From assembly GCF_001266615.1 (NCBI RefSeq), contig NZ_LGHZ01000001.1, positions 62,001 through 126,000 on the forward strand: a stretch of DNA of 64,000 nt, written 5' to 3'. Of this stretch, positions 44,241-53,944 are shown in pieces. The notes beneath the pieces are model-generated. The model was not told where the DNA came from, ran no database searches, and saw only the letters and a list, made by a program, of their open reading frames with translations. The position numbers and the translations under genes were made by a program. This DNA is from Kluyvera genomosp. 1 (GTDB lineage Bacteria; Pseudomonadota; Gammaproteobacteria; Enterobacterales; Enterobacteriaceae). Numbering within the stretch: the first letter of the stretch is position 1; each line of letters begins with the position of its first letter.

Positions 44241-45289
44241 CAGCTCACCCTCGGATCGGTTAGCCGCACCAGGACGTCGGTGAGGTTATTAATCAACACA
44301 AAACATACGCCGATAAGCAACGTGCCGCCCATAATGGCTGACATATCGCCGGCAAACAGCGCAGTGGTCAGATAGCGGCCTATACCAGGCCAGGAGAACA
44401 CGGTCTCGGTCAACACTGCGCCTTCCAGCATCGAGGTATAGGCCAGCGCAATCACCGTTAACAGCGTACCCCGAATATTCGGCAGCACATGGCGCAGCAG
44501 AATACTCATCTCCCCCGCGCCTTTGGCGCGCGCCAGCAGGATGTACTCTTTGTTCATCTCGCTAAGACAGGCGGATCGCGTCAGACGCGTAATGCTGGCC
44601 ATCGAATAGTAGGCCAGCAGCAGCACCGGCAGCACCAGATGGCTAAAGGCATTGCGAAACGCCTCTTTATCGCCGGAAAGCCAGGTATCAATCAGCGCAA
44701 AGCCGGTCCTGGGTTCGATAGTGAACTGGTATATATCGTCGAGCCGCCCCGGACCAGGACTCCACTGGAGTTTGGCGTAGAACAGCGCCAGCATCAGCAG
44801 GCCGAGCCAGAAAATCGGCACCGAGTTACCTAAAAGCGTCAGGGTCCGTACGGCAAAATCCCACGGCGACCCGGCGTAGCGCGCGCACAGTACACCGGCA
44901 ATCACGCCGAGCACAGCGCCGACAACCAGCGCCAATGTCGCCAGCTCAAGCGTCGCGGGAAACGCCGCCAACAGATCGTGCAAAACTGGCTGACCGGTGG
45001 CGCTTGCCGTCCCCAGATCGCCATGGGCGAGATTGACCAAATAGTGCCAGAACTGCACTGGCAAAGAGCGGTCTAGCCCCAACTGGTGACGTACCTGATC
45101 GTAAGTAGACTGGCTGGCATGATCGCCGACAATTTGTAGCACCCGATCAACGGGCGAAAAAGCAGAGAGCGCAAAAGTCACCAGCAGCAGCCCTAAAAGG
45201 GTCAGTGCCAGCGTGAGCAGCCCCTGAAACAGCGCGGACAGCAAACGCCGGGTTCGCTGCGCGGTTGGGTTGGGTAAAACGGCGGGCAT
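44240..45289 (-). CDS. ABC transporter permease (DppB-like)
   Basis: This 349-residue permease has six to seven helices. The first helix follows an Arg-rich N-terminus (TAQRTRRLLSALFQG), and the region after QLGLDRSLPVQFWHYLVNL is typical of DppB. The EAA motif is in YILLARAKGAGEMSILLRHV. It forms the channel with the DppC-like protein. The start is placed at 45289 with GGAAT upstream rather than at 45310. Confidence 0.92.
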   Translation of the reverse strand: MPAVLPNPTAQRTRRLLSALFQGLLTLALTLLGLLLVTFALSAFSPVDRVLQIVGDHASQSTYDQVRHQLGLDRSLPVQFWHYLVNLAHGDLGTASATGQPVLHDLLAAFPATLELATLALVVGAVLGVIAGVLCARYAGSPWDFAVRTLTLLGNSVPIFWLGLLMLALFYAKLQWSPGPGRLDDIYQFTIEPRTGFALIDTWLSGDKEAFRNAFSHLVLPVLLLAYYSMASITRLTRSACLSEMNKEYILLARAKGAGEMSILLRHVLPNIRGTLLTVIALAYTSMLEGAVLTETVFSWPGIGRYLTTALFAGDMSAIMGGTLLIGVCFVLINNLTDVLVRLTDPRVS

Positions 45290-45368
45290 GTGTATTCCGT
45301 ATATCAACAATAAAACGAACGGCAGCGGACCAAAAGCTCACGCCAACGGGCCGCTGCTGCAATAACGA

Positions 45369-46937
45369 TTACTTGGTGACGCGGTCGTACCAAACCATAT
45401 CGGCGTTAAGCCCTTGCTGGTAGCCTTTCACGTTGTCGCGGATAACGATTTGCGTTTTGCCCTGATCGATAAAGACGTAAGGCGAACTGCGCTGTAACTC
45501 TTCCTGCATTTTCTTATACAGGTCAAGACGTTTGGTCGCATCTGGCTCGGCAACGGCTGCCAGCGTCGCTTTGTTCAGCTCAGGAATTTTCCAGCCGTTG
45601 AGGCCAGCGACAGTGCTCGATTTACCGTCGTTAAACGCAAACGCACTGGCGTTGGAGTGGGCATCGAAGTAATCCGGGATCCACAGGCGAATGGCCGCCT
45701 GATGCTGTTTCGCGCGTACGCGCGCGTACACCTGGCTACCGGCAGCGGGCAGTAAATCCACCTTTACGCCGCCCTGAGCAAAGCTTGCCTGCATCGACTG
45801 GGCGATGGTGATAAACGGCGGTTTGTTTTCCACATCGAGGGTAAAGTGCGCGTCTTTAATCCCGGCTTTGGCCAGAATTTCTTTCGCCTTCGCCGGGTCG
45901 AATTTAAACGGCGTATTATCCAGCGCGCCCGGGAAACCGACCGGGAGGAAACTCTGATGAACAAAGTACTGCCCTTTGAGCAGATCTTTAGTGATGCCGT
46001 TATAGTCCACTAACCAGCGGGCCGCTTCCCAGAACGCCGGGTTAGCCAGCAGAGGGTTAGCGCTATTGGCGGTGTTGAATACCACGTAGTTTTGCTCGGC
46101 GGATGGAATACTCAACACCTGCAGGCCCGGTTTCCCCTGCAACGCATCAATTTGATCGGCCCCGAGGTCGCGTGCAACATCAGCATCACCTTGTTGAATT
46201 AACAGGCGGCGGGAGGCTGGATCCGGCACGTTTTTAATGATCACGCTTTTCAGCTTCGGTGCGCCGGTAGGGGACGTGTCATTGGCTTCCAGCACGATAG
46301 CCTGGTGCGGCTGGTAGACGCGCATTTTAAACGCCCCGCTGCCCGCCGAATGCATTTTCAGCCACTCGTTACCAAAGTCTTTACCTTTGACGTTAGCAGC
46401 AACCAGCTTCTCATCCACGATGGAGGCAATCGGCGTGGAGAGAATATTCAGTGCTACCGCGGGACTGACATCCGCAGTCCAGCTCACCTGCAGCGTGTGG
46501 TCATCGATTTTCTTCAACTGGCTAGCAATGTTGTCTGGCTGCCAACCGAGAACGTTCAGAATAAAGGCCGGTGACTTGTTAAGCGTCACCGCTCGAGTAT
46601 AGGAGAAGATGACATCTTCCGGACGCAGAGCATTGCCGGAGGCAAATTTCGCGTCACCTTTCAGTTTGATGGTCAGGGTTTTTGCTGCCGCATCCGCCTG
46701 CCAGCTCTCTGCCAGGATCGGCGTGATTTTAGCCGGATCGTTACGGTCCGGCTGCACCAGGCGCTGGTAAAGACTTGGCACCGTCTGAATGCTGGAGAGC
46801 TCATTGGCTTCCGCCGGGTCGAGACTCACGATATCATCAAGGCCCTGAGCGACCACCAGCGTATTCGCAGGGGTTGCGGCGTAAGCGGAGGCTGACAGCG
46901 CGGTCAGCACAAATAAAGACAGCAGCGTTTTGGTCAT
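45369..46937 (-). CDS. ABC transporter solute-binding protein (SBP_bac_5)
   Basis: This 522-residue periplasmic binding protein has a signal peptide MTKTLLSLFVLTALSASAYA. Family features are VSLDPAEANELSSIQTVPSL near the N-terminus, SAGSGAFKMRVYQPHQAIVL in the centre and YVFIDQGKTQIVI near the end. It is closest in style to YddS/DdpA-like and DppA-like proteins. The ligand (peptide, opine or other amine) is not determinable. It is the first gene of the five-gene operon that ends at the repeat near 41.8 kb. The operon is absent from this site in E. coli K-12. Confidence 0.93.
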   Translation of the reverse strand: MTKTLLSLFVLTALSASAYAATPANTLVVAQGLDDIVSLDPAEANELSSIQTVPSLYQRLVQPDRNDPAKITPILAESWQADAAAKTLTIKLKGDAKFASGNALRPEDVIFSYTRAVTLNKSPAFILNVLGWQPDNIASQLKKIDDHTLQVSWTADVSPAVALNILSTPIASIVDEKLVAANVKGKDFGNEWLKMHSAGSGAFKMRVYQPHQAIVLEANDTSPTGAPKLKSVIIKNVPDPASRRLLIQQGDADVARDLGADQIDALQGKPGLQVLSIPSAEQNYVVFNTANSANPLLANPAFWEAARWLVDYNGITKDLLKGQYFVHQSFLPVGFPGALDNTPFKFDPAKAKEILAKAGIKDAHFTLDVENKPPFITIAQSMQASFAQGGVKVDLLPAAGSQVYARVRAKQHQAAIRLWIPDYFDAHSNASAFAFNDGKSSTVAGLNGWKIPELNKATLAAVAEPDATKRLDLYKKMQEELQRSSPYVFIDQGKTQIVIRDNVKGYQQGLNADMVWYDRVTK

Positions 46938-47023
46938 CGGACTTCCTGAAAGTGATTATGTCGTTGAAGTTGTCGACTAAATTAGCGCTGCTAGTCACTT
47001 TCAGTAAAGATAAGTATAGATAT

Positions 47024-47048
47024 ACGTTATGCCATTTTGGCATAACGT
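47024..47048. terminator. Hairpin between ycjF and the ABC operon
   Basis: A perfect 11-bp inverted repeat (ACGTTATGCCA / TGGCATAACGT) with a 3-base loop lies downstream of ycjF and upstream of the binding-protein gene. It could be a terminator or an operator. Confidence 0.55.
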
Positions 47049-47061
47049 TATTTACTCCAGC

Positions 47062-48129
47062 TTAGTTCTCCGAAGAAGCGGCCGTTTTGCCCTTCTGGAG
47101 CGTAGCCTTCAGTTGGCCTACCAGCTCACGGCGAAAATCGCCTAAACGTGGTTTGTCGTTATCGAGCCACGGCAGCGGACGGCACAGTTCCATCGCTTTA
47201 ATCCCCAGACGCGCGGTCAGCAGACCGGCACCAATCCCCTGCGCTGCACGAGTCGACAGACGCGCGGCCAGATCCTGCGACATCCAATCCATTCCCACCT
47301 CGCGCACCAGCTCACTCGCACCGGCAAAAGCGATGTTAATCAGCACCAAACGGAATAGACGCAAGCGGCTGTAATACCCCAATTCAATCCCATACAAATT
47401 GGCGATGCGGTTAATCAGCCGCAGGTTGCGCCAGGCGATAAATGCCATATCCACCAGCGCCAGCGGGCTGACAGCAATCATCAGCGTCGATTCCGCCGCC
47501 GAGCGGCTGATTTCACGACGCGCCTGAGCGTCCAGCACCGGTTGCACCAGATGCGCATAGAGACTGACGATCTCCCGATCGTTTTGGGTTTCGTGAATCG
47601 CCGCGTACCAGCGCTGCAGCGCTGGGTGGGACTGGTCCAATCCCGCCTGCCGCGCCAGCCCTTCGCAGAAAGCTCGCGCCTTACCCACGCCGTGGCTATG
47701 CATCAGCGTGCGGGCTTCATCGCGCTCCTGCGCGCGCTGGCGTAAACGCCACAGCCGACGCCATTCGGTCGCGACAGAGCCCACGCCAGCACCAATAATC
47801 AGCGCCCCGGCAACACAGCCGCCCAGCGATACCCAGTCCTGGGTCTGCCAGGCGTTAGCTGTCCACTGCACACCCTGCGCCACCACGCTAATTCCAAACA
47901 GGCCCAGTCCCGCGCCGACCATTTTGCGCCACAAACTGCGTTTTGGCCGCAGCGCAGCCTCAATACTGGCTTCTGCCTGCCCTTCAACTTCGGCTGCATC
48001 ATCCAGGGTGACCGGTGCAAATTTCTCGGCGGTTTCGCCTGCAAAAGCCTGTGAAGATTTAAATTGTTCAGTTTTTTCTTCAGTCAACGGGCCAGAAAAA
48101 TCCATTCGTGGTTTAAAAGAATCGCTCAT
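47062..48129 (-). CDS. ycjF: Inner-membrane protein YcjF (DUF697)
   Basis: This 355-residue protein has an N-terminal charged cytoplasmic part and two transmembrane helices around residues 70-115 ([35 protein letters not shown]), followed by the DUF697 domain. It is a close match to E. coli YcjF (353 aa). Its start overlaps the ycjX stop (ATGA), so the two are coupled. In E. coli both belong to the Psp regulon. The function is unknown; it may anchor the YcjX GTPase. Confidence 0.94.
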   Translation of the reverse strand: MSDSFKPRMDFSGPLTEEKTEQFKSSQAFAGETAEKFAPVTLDDAAEVEGQAEASIEAALRPKRSLWRKMVGAGLGLFGISVVAQGVQWTANAWQTQDWVSLGGCVAGALIIGAGVGSVATEWRRLWRLRQRAQERDEARTLMHSHGVGKARAFCEGLARQAGLDQSHPALQRWYAAIHETQNDREIVSLYAHLVQPVLDAQARREISRSAAESTLMIAVSPLALVDMAFIAWRNLRLINRIANLYGIELGYYSRLRLFRLVLINIAFAGASELVREVGMDWMSQDLAARLSTRAAQGIGAGLLTARLGIKAMELCRPLPWLDNDKPRLGDFRRELVGQLKATLQKGKTAASSEN

Positions 48130-49523
48130 CGCAATTTATCTCCAATCAAAAACTCCAGCGCCGCATCAAGGCGAATGTGTGGCAGCGGCTGGTCAACGTC
48201 CATTGCCTGAGGACGGAAATTCTCAAACTGAAAGCCCTGTTTATCCCAGAAAGCCTGTCCCGGCAAACGGGCGGGCACTTCGCCCGGATAAACGGTCAAC
48301 GGCTCGCCGTCGCTCAGTCGATGACCGCGCAGCGCCGGGATTTTTTCTCCGTTGACGTCAATGAGCCCGCTCTGCGTCGCCTGCACCGAAGCCAGCCCCA
48401 GACAGTCCATGGTGATACCTTCGAAGGCCGCATTCTGCCAGGCATCCTGAATCAACTGCTGGAGCAGCGACACCATATTGCCGTGCTGATCGACCGTCAC
48501 ATGGTCCGCTTTGGTTGCGGCAAACAGCAGCTTGTCGATGACCGGAGAAAACAGGCGACGGAACAAGGTACGCTGACCGTAGTGGAAGCTATGCATCAGC
48601 TGCGTCAGCGCCAGACGCATATCGTTAAACGCCTGCGGCCCGCTGTTCAGCGGCTGTAAACAGTCGACCAGCACAATCTGGCGGTCGAAGCGCAGGAAGT
48701 GATCTTTATAGAACCCTTTAACCACCTTTTCGCAGTAGTAGTTAAAACGCTCGCGCAGCATACCGGCATTGGTGCCTTTACCCGCCTGCGCCAGTTTCGC
48801 CTCGCCTGCGGCATCAACATCCGGCCACGGGAAAAACTGTAGCGCGGGCGCGCCGGCCAGTTCCCCTGGCAGCACAAAGCGGCCCGGCTGAATGAAATGC
48901 AGCCCCTGCTGCTTGCACTGGTGCAGATAATCCGTCCAGGCCTGCGCAATCTCCGCCAGGCGATTTTCGTCAGCGGGCGCCAGCGGATCCAGCCCTTCGC
49001 AGAGCTGTCGCCATTTGGCCGACCACTCGGCGCGCTGGCCGTTTAGCAATCCGGTCATCTGCCGCGACCAGCTTAAATAATCCTGTGTCAGCATCGGCAG
49101 GTCGAGCAGCCATTCGCCGGGATAATCGACAATCTCCAGATAGAGCGTGGAGGTCTCTTTGAAGTGGCGCATCAGCGAGTCGTTGGATTTGTAGCGCAGC
49201 GCCAGGCGAATTTCGCTGACGCCGCGTGTTGGCGTAGGCCAGGTCGGCGGCTGACCGTAAAGTTGTGCCAGCCCTTCATCATAGGTAAAACGGGGAACGC
49301 CGAGGTCGCGCTGGGGAATACGCTTTACGCCCAGCAAACGCTCATCGCGGACCGCGCTTAGCAGCGGTAAACGCGCACCGGTGTGGATATTCAGCAGTTG
49401 ATTGACCATGCCGGTGATAAACGCGGTTTTGCCGCTGCGGCTAAGGCCGGTCACGGCAATACGAAGATGCCGGTCAACGCTACGGTTGACCAGCGCATTG
49501 AATTCAGTTTTGAGTCGCTTCAT
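48126..49523 (-). CDS. ycjX: YcjX-family P-loop GTPase
   Basis: This 465-residue cytoplasmic protein of the DUF463 family has a Walker A motif in [13 protein letters not shown] (residues about 26-38). [13 protein letters not shown] is the switch II-like DxPG region, and AATKADHV is the TKAD-type guanine specificity motif. It matches E. coli YcjX (465 aa). It begins 34 bp after the pspD stop, which agrees with its being part of the phage-shock regulon. Here ycjX follows pspD directly; the pspE and ycjM-W genes found between them in E. coli are absent. Confidence 0.94.
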   Translation of the reverse strand: MKRLKTEFNALVNRSVDRHLRIAVTGLSRSGKTAFITGMVNQLLNIHTGARLPLLSAVRDERLLGVKRIPQRDLGVPRFTYDEGLAQLYGQPPTWPTPTRGVSEIRLALRYKSNDSLMRHFKETSTLYLEIVDYPGEWLLDLPMLTQDYLSWSRQMTGLLNGQRAEWSAKWRQLCEGLDPLAPADENRLAEIAQAWTDYLHQCKQQGLHFIQPGRFVLPGELAGAPALQFFPWPDVDAAGEAKLAQAGKGTNAGMLRERFNYYCEKVVKGFYKDHFLRFDRQIVLVDCLQPLNSGPQAFNDMRLALTQLMHSFHYGQRTLFRRLFSPVIDKLLFAATKADHVTVDQHGNMVSLLQQLIQDAWQNAAFEGITMDCLGLASVQATQSGLIDVNGEKIPALRGHRLSDGEPLTVYPGEVPARLPGQAFWDKQGFQFENFRPQAMDVDQPLPHIRLDAALEFLIGDKLR

Positions 49524-49557
49524 TGCTTAGTACACACTCCTGTCAACGCCAATACTG

Positions 49558-49779
49558 CTATTTTGCCATGGGAAAATACCGTTTGGCGAGGCGCGACAAT
49601 AAGGGTTCCAGCGCCACCGCCAGCAGCATCTTCAGTGGACGGCGGGCGACGGATTTTACCGCCCAACCGGCAACGCCCGCTGGGCCATAGCGAAGCGCAG
49701 TCAGCAGCGCCAGCTTGCCGACGATTTTCAAACCGGGCTTCACTTTCTGCCCCGCGCGCTGCCATTTACTGTTCATCAT
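49558..49779 (-). CDS. pspD: Phage shock protein D
   Basis: This 73-residue protein is strongly similar to E. coli PspD (73 aa): [32 protein letters not shown] and [18 protein letters not shown]. It is a peripheral inner-membrane protein of unclear role in the phage-shock response. The start is the first of two adjacent ATG codons, 11 bp after the pspC stop. The overlapping 81-codon frame at 49520-49765 is a shadow. Confidence 0.92.
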   Translation of the reverse strand: MMNSKWQRAGQKVKPGLKIVGKLALLTALRYGPAGVAGWAVKSVARRPLKMLLAVALEPLLSRLAKRYFPMAK

Positions 49780-49790
49780 AGACCTCTTAC

Positions 49791-50150
49791 TCAGAGCTGA
49801 CGGAATCGACTACGCAAACTGAAAGTGTCGGAGGTGACATAACGTTCCATCTCGCGTAGACGCTGTTCACCAGCGGAAAGCTCAGCATCAACCGCATCCA
49901 GCAAATCGCGGCTGGTAGGCTGATGCTCACCGTAGCTTGCCCCTTCCGGCATTGGGTCGAGGGCAAACGTCAAAATAATGTAGGCGACGACGACAAAGAA
50001 AAAGAGTCCAAATAACATCGCCAAAACGGTGATAATACGCACCAGCTTCACCGGCACGTCGAGGTACTGAGCAATACCGGCGCAGACCCCCTTCACCATG
50101 CCCTGGTGCGGAATACGCCAGAGCTTTTTACTAAAATCCAGTGCGGCCAT
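49791..50150 (-). CDS. pspC: Phage shock protein C
   Basis: This 119-residue inner-membrane protein contains a PspC domain ([21 protein letters not shown]), one transmembrane helix (about 39-65, [20 protein letters not shown]) and a C-terminal amphipathic tail. It senses envelope stress and, with PspB, binds PspA to free PspF. It overlaps the pspB stop by one base (TAATG). Confidence 0.96.
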   Translation of the reverse strand: MAALDFSKKLWRIPHQGMVKGVCAGIAQYLDVPVKLVRIITVLAMLFGLFFFVVVAYIILTFALDPMPEGASYGEHQPTSRDLLDAVDAELSAGEQRLREMERYVTSDTFSLRSRFRQL

Positions 50151-50374
50151 TAACGATCCCTCCAGTTTGGATGTTCTGCGTCAAGAATGGCTTCCAGCGC
50201 CTGAATACGCTCGCGCATCCGCTTAGCGTCATCGGTAAGCTGGATCAGCCGCTGCTGTTCACCCTGCGAGAGTTCACCGGAACGGGACCGGTTGCTGTAG
50301 TGCAGCCAAAGCCAAATCGGCAGGACAAACAGCACAAACAGCGTCAGGGGGATGCCGAGGAAAAGCGCGCTCAT
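50150..50374 (-). CDS. pspB: Phage shock protein B
   Basis: This 74-residue inner-membrane protein has one N-terminal helix (LFLGIPLTLFVLFVLPIWLW) and a cytoplasmic coiled-coil tail (QRLIQLTDDAKRMRERIQAL). It is the partner of PspC in signalling. It matches E. coli PspB (74 aa) throughout. Confidence 0.97.
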   Translation of the reverse strand: MSALFLGIPLTLFVLFVLPIWLWLHYSNRSRSGELSQGEQQRLIQLTDDAKRMRERIQALEAILDAEHPNWRDR

Positions 50375-50528
50375 AGAGACTCCTTATTATTTATACCCAC
50401 CATCATTCGAACCGCATCAAAGGCGACCAACTCAACGGATTTACGCGGGTAAATGTCCGAAATAAGTGCCTTGCAACCTAAACGATGATGGGCATATGAG
50501 CAGCGGTACTTCACGTACCGCCAGTTTA

Positions 50529-51197
50529 TTATTCGTTGTCCTGCTTCATTTTGGCCTTCAGCGCAGCCAGCTGCTCGCTGATTTCATCGTCCGCTTTCAG
50601 CTCTGCAAACTGCTGATCGAGTGATGGCTGTTTGCCAAAACGATGGCTTTCCGCTTCTGCTTCCATATGGTCAATACGGCGTTCAAAGGATTCGAAACGC
50701 GCCATCGCTTCATCCAGTTTACCGCTGTCCAGCTGACGGCGCACATCGCGGGAAGAGTTCGCCGCCTGATGACGCAGTGCCAGAGACTGCTGCCGAGCGC
50801 GGGTTTCACTGAGTTTATTTTCCAGCTCTCCGATCTCTTTTTTCATTCGCGCCAGGGTTTCATCCACCAGCGTCACTTCGTGCTCCAGCGTGGCGATAAC
50901 GTCAGTGAGTTTTTGCTTCTCGATCAGTGCAGCGCGCGCCAGATCTTCTTTCTCTTTACGCAGCGCCAGTTCGGCTTTCTCTTGCCACTCATGCTGCTGC
51001 GCTAGCGCTTTCTCAACGCGACGGCTCAGCTCTTTCTTTTCTGCCAGCGCACGGGCAGAAGTGGAGCGGACTTCAACCAGCGTGTCTTCCATTTCCTGAA
51101 TCATCAAACGCACCAGCTTTTGCGGGTCTTCCGCTTTCTCCAGCAGTGAGTTGATGTTGGCGTTCACGATGTCGGCAAAACGAGAAAAAATACCCAT
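50529..51197 (-). CDS. pspA: Phage shock protein A
   Basis: This 222-residue IM30/ESCRT-III-family protein has the same length as E. coli PspA. The N-terminal amphipathic helix [19 protein letters not shown] binds stressed membranes. The rest is long coiled coil ([20 protein letters not shown] and onward). It inhibits PspF when soluble and stabilises membranes when oligomeric. It is the first gene of pspABCD, under the sigma-54 promoter at 51250-51265. A 154-bp gap separates it from pspB. Confidence 0.97.
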   Translation of the reverse strand: MGIFSRFADIVNANINSLLEKAEDPQKLVRLMIQEMEDTLVEVRSTSARALAEKKELSRRVEKALAQQHEWQEKAELALRKEKEDLARAALIEKQKLTDVIATLEHEVTLVDETLARMKKEIGELENKLSETRARQQSLALRHQAANSSRDVRRQLDSGKLDEAMARFESFERRIDHMEAEAESHRFGKQPSLDQQFAELKADDEISEQLAALKAKMKQDNE

Positions 51198-51249
51198 AAT
51201 TCAATCCTCATAGTTCTGTGTATCGGGCTTAGCCCTGTGCAAAGACTAT

Positions 51250-51265
51250 TACAACTTCCGTGCCA
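51250..51265 (-). promoter_or_regulatory. Sigma-54 promoter of pspA
   Basis: On the minus strand TGGCAC-GGAAG-TTGTA fits the -24/-12 consensus TGGCAC-N5-TTGCW with one change, as in E. coli pspA. An IHF-like AATCAATAAGATA element lies at about 51271-51283, between promoter and activator sites. Confidence 0.9.
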
Positions 51266-51328
51266 ACTTTTTATCTTATTGATTATAAACGAAGTGATTG
51301 AAATCCGCACCGCGAACGCCTACAGTGA

Positions 51329-51359
51329 AATGGCGAATTACACCAACAAATGGCGAATT
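51329..51359. promoter_or_regulatory. Direct repeats in the pspF/pspA control region, candidate PspF sites
   Basis: AATGGCGAATT occurs at 51329-51339 and again at 51349-51359, exactly 20 bp (two turns) apart and about 80-100 bp upstream of the pspA promoter. This is where the PspF upstream activating sequences lie in E. coli. The second copy touches the pspF leader, which would explain autorepression. Confidence 0.6.
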
Positions 51360-51364
51360 TCATC

Positions 51365-52333
51365 ATGGCAGAATACAAAGATAACCTTCTCGGCGAAGCT
51401 AACCGTTTCCTTGAGGTGTTGGAACAGGTGTCACGCCTGGCGCCACTCAATAAGCCGGTGCTAATTATCGGCGAACGGGGAACCGGGAAAGAGCTTATCG
51501 CCAACCGCCTGCACTATCTCTCTTCCTGCTGGCAGGGGCCATTTATCTCGCTTAACTGCGCGGCGTTAAACGAAAATCTTTTGGACTCCGAACTGTTTGG
51601 CCACGAGGCTGGCGCGTTTACCGGGGCACAGAAACGCCACCCGGGCCGCTTTGAGCGTGCCGATGGCGGTACGCTATTCCTTGATGAATTGGCCACCGCG
51701 CCGATGCTGGTGCAGGAAAAACTGCTGCGCGTCATTGAATATGGCGAACTCGAGCGCGTTGGCGGCAGCCAGCCGCTGCAGGTGAACGTGCGTCTGGTAT
51801 GCGCCACCAACGCCGATTTACCGAAGATGGTGGAAGAAGGGACTTTTCGCGCTGACCTGCTCGACCGCCTGGCCTTCGACGTGGTGCTGCTGCCTTCACT
51901 ACGTGAGCGACGCAGCGATATTATGTTGATGGCAGATCATTTTGCGATTCAGATGTGTCGTGAACTGAAGCTGCCGCTGTTCCCTGGTTTTACCGAGCGC
52001 GCCCGCGATACCCTGCTGAACTACCGTTGGCCGGGCAATATCCGTGAACTGAAAAACGTGGTGGAGCGTTCGGTTTATCGTCACGGCAGCAGTGAAATCC
52101 CGCTTGATGAGATTGTTATCGACCCGTTCCACCGCCAAACAGTGGCTGAGCCGCAGCCTGTCGGCCAAGGGCCTGTGCTGCCGCTTGATCTCCGCCAGTT
52201 TCAATCGGTGCAGGAAAAGGAGCTGCTTGAGCAAAGTTTGCAGCAGGCACGATTCAATCAAAAACAGGCGGCCGAACTGTTGGGGCTTACCTATCATCAA
52301 CTCAGAGCATTGCTCAAAAAGCATCAACTCTAA
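51365..52333 (+). CDS. pspF: Psp operon sigma-54 activator PspF
   Basis: This 322-residue enhancer-binding protein has no N-terminal regulatory domain. The AAA+ core has Walker A GERGTGKE, the sigma-54-contacting GAFTGA (HEAGAFTGAQKRHPG), Walker B TLFLDEL and the arginine region NYRWPGNIRELKN. The Fis-like helix-turn-helix is NQKQAAELLGLTYHQLRALL. It starts MAEYKDNLLGEAN as in E. coli (325 aa). It is divergent from pspA and held inactive by PspA. The second fimbrial operon follows where E. coli has other genes. Confidence 0.97.
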   Translation: MAEYKDNLLGEANRFLEVLEQVSRLAPLNKPVLIIGERGTGKELIANRLHYLSSCWQGPFISLNCAALNENLLDSELFGHEAGAFTGAQKRHPGRFERADGGTLFLDELATAPMLVQEKLLRVIEYGELERVGGSQPLQVNVRLVCATNADLPKMVEEGTFRADLLDRLAFDVVLLPSLRERRSDIMLMADHFAIQMCRELKLPLFPGFTERARDTLLNYRWPGNIRELKNVVERSVYRHGSSEIPLDEIVIDPFHRQTVAEPQPVGQGPVLPLDLRQFQSVQEKELLEQSLQQARFNQKQAAELLGLTYHQLRALLKKHQL

Positions 52334-52644
52334 CCTTCTCTCAGCCATATGCCCTCTCTGCCGAGGGCTGTCTCACTTTCAATGCGGCTGATTTATAAAA
52401 GATATTATTCACATGGCCATGTTAGTATCGGACAATAACGTCACGCCCTCTGTATTTTAAAAAATAAAAGATCCAAAAAGAGACAAATAATCACCGAAGA
52501 TGGCTTTTAAAAGATTGAAATCCATTTCCGGGACGCCAATAATACCTATTAATATATACTTCGCCATTACACAGCTTGTAATGTCATTGTTCCACAATTC
52601 ATTTTTTATATATCTAACGCTTAATTCATTTTGGAATTAAATAA
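52334..52644. other. Promoter region of the second fimbrial operon
   Basis: This 311-bp AT-rich gap begins after pspF and carries the presumed operon promoter; a run of T/A-rich leader precedes the pilin start. There are no invertible-element repeats: I found no inverted repeats of the size flanking fimS-type switches. Confidence 0.55.
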
Positions 52645-53184
52645 ATGTTAATCAACAAACCCCTCACATTCTGTGCATTGACGCTCTGTGGCATTTTTGC
52701 TGCTAATGCCGCAGACAGCAATACCATTACATTCACAGGCACAGTCATTGAAGATGCTTGTACCATTTCAATCAATAACGGCAATGCCACGCTGGATTTA
52801 GGTTCAACCTCAGCCAGTGATATCGCCATAGCAGGGCAAACAGGCGCACCGAAAGAGTTTCAGGTCAGTTTAACCTCCTGTCCAGAAGCCGCTGCAGGTG
52901 TACCGACTAAAGCATTTATTAAATTTACCGGTAAAACAGATGGTAATCAGACCTACTTTATAAATGATACCACCAGCGATACCCCAGCAACCAATACCGG
53001 CGTCATGATTAAAGATAATCACGGCACCGCCATTGTGAGTAACGACGGCAATACTCAGATCGATTTACCTGCCGCAGGTGGCGATATCAACATGCAATAC
53101 ACTGCCATGCTGGTCGCTACGGCAGATCTGCCAACCAAAGGTGATGTCTCCAGTACGATGACCTACACCGTTAGCTACGAATAA
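52645..53184 (+). CDS. Fimbrial major subunit (operon 2)
   Basis: This 179-residue FimA-type pilin has a signal peptide ending ANA-ADS. The N-terminal strand is TITFTGTVIEDACTIS with the first cysteine; the second is in VSLTSCPEAA. The last strand, STMTYTVSYE, is the donor-complemented strand. It is the probable shaft protein of the second pilus. It is unlike the two pilins of operon 1, so the operons are separate acquisitions. A strong hairpin follows it. Confidence 0.9.
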   Translation: MLINKPLTFCALTLCGIFAANAADSNTITFTGTVIEDACTISINNGNATLDLGSTSASDIAIAGQTGAPKEFQVSLTSCPEAAAGVPTKAFIKFTGKTDGNQTYFINDTTSDTPATNTGVMIKDNHGTAIVSNDGNTQIDLPAAGGDINMQYTAMLVATADLPTKGDVSSTMTYTVSYE

Positions 53185-53191
53185 TTAATCG

Positions 53192-53221
53192 GCAAGTGCT
53201 AAATCCTCATTTAGCACTTGC
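53192..53221 (+). terminator. Intra-operon hairpin after the pilin gene (attenuator/stabiliser)
   Basis: A perfect 13-bp stem (53192-53204 with 53209-53221) with a CCTC loop lies between pilin and chaperone genes and is followed by TTTAATG. Such hairpins partly terminate transcription and protect the pilin mRNA, so pilin is made in excess. Confidence 0.8.
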
Positions 53222-53237
53222 TTTAATGAGTATCTAA

Positions 53238-53924
53238 ATGAATCTTTTAAAACTTGCTCTTATTCCTGTTATCAGCGGCCTATATATTAACAGTGCTGCG
53301 GCGAGCGTGACCATCGGTGGTACTCGGATAATTTATGATGGCAGTAAAAACGAGACCTCGTTATCGGTCGAAAATAAAGATAAAGTCAGTAATCTGGTGC
53401 AATCCTGGATTACCCCTGCCGACGCCAGTACGCCGGGAAAAGAGGCAATAATTGTTACCCCGCCCCTATTTCGTCTGGATGTCGGCGATAAAAATGCATT
53501 GCGTATTGTCCGCTCAGGATTGCCAATGCCGGAAGACCGCGAAAGTATGTACTGGCTAAATGTGAAAGGCATACCCTCCACCGGTGACATTCAACCTGGT
53601 AATTCGGTACAAATTGCCGTCAATTCCCGAATTAAACTCATTTATCGTCCAAAGTCACTCTCTGGGACGTCCCCGGAGCAATTTACACAAAATATCAAAT
53701 GGTCTATTTCAGCAGGCTCACTCATCGTCAATAACCCGACGAATTACTACATGAACTTTGCTGTGGTTAAAATTAATGGTCAGGTCATCGACAATGCTAC
53801 CTGGGTGTCACCAAAATCTACAGCCAGCTTCAAATTAGCCTCGGGGATCACCGGCGGGAAGATATCGTGGAGGCTGTATAACGATTTTGGAATGGCCGGA
53901 AAAGAACACACCGCGTCAATTTAA
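53238..53924 (+). CDS. Periplasmic fimbrial chaperone (operon 2)
   Basis: This 228-residue PapD-like chaperone has a signal peptide ending NSAAA. It shows VTIGGTRIIYDGSKNETSLS in the first domain, the G1 region MPEDRESMYWLNVKGIP and KLIYRPKSL. The two Ig domains deliver subunits to the usher 20 bp downstream. It is only moderately similar to the operon 1 chaperone. Confidence 0.92.
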   Translation: MNLLKLALIPVISGLYINSAAASVTIGGTRIIYDGSKNETSLSVENKDKVSNLVQSWITPADASTPGKEAIIVTPPLFRLDVGDKNALRIVRSGLPMPEDRESMYWLNVKGIPSTGDIQPGNSVQIAVNSRIKLIYRPKSLSGTSPEQFTQNIKWSISAGSLIVNNPTNYYMNFAVVKINGQVIDNATWVSPKSTASFKLASGITGGKISWRLYNDFGMAGKEHTASI

Positions 53925-53944
53925 ATTGATATTCAAGAGTGAGC

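Noticed and set aside
47708-48355. 215-codon plus-strand ORF across ycjF/ycjX
   Set aside because: It is antisense to two conserved genes and is a shadow frame.
52334-52644. Phase-variable invertible promoter (fimS-like) for fimbrial operon 2
   Set aside because: I found no flanking inverted repeats, and there is no recombinase gene nearby.
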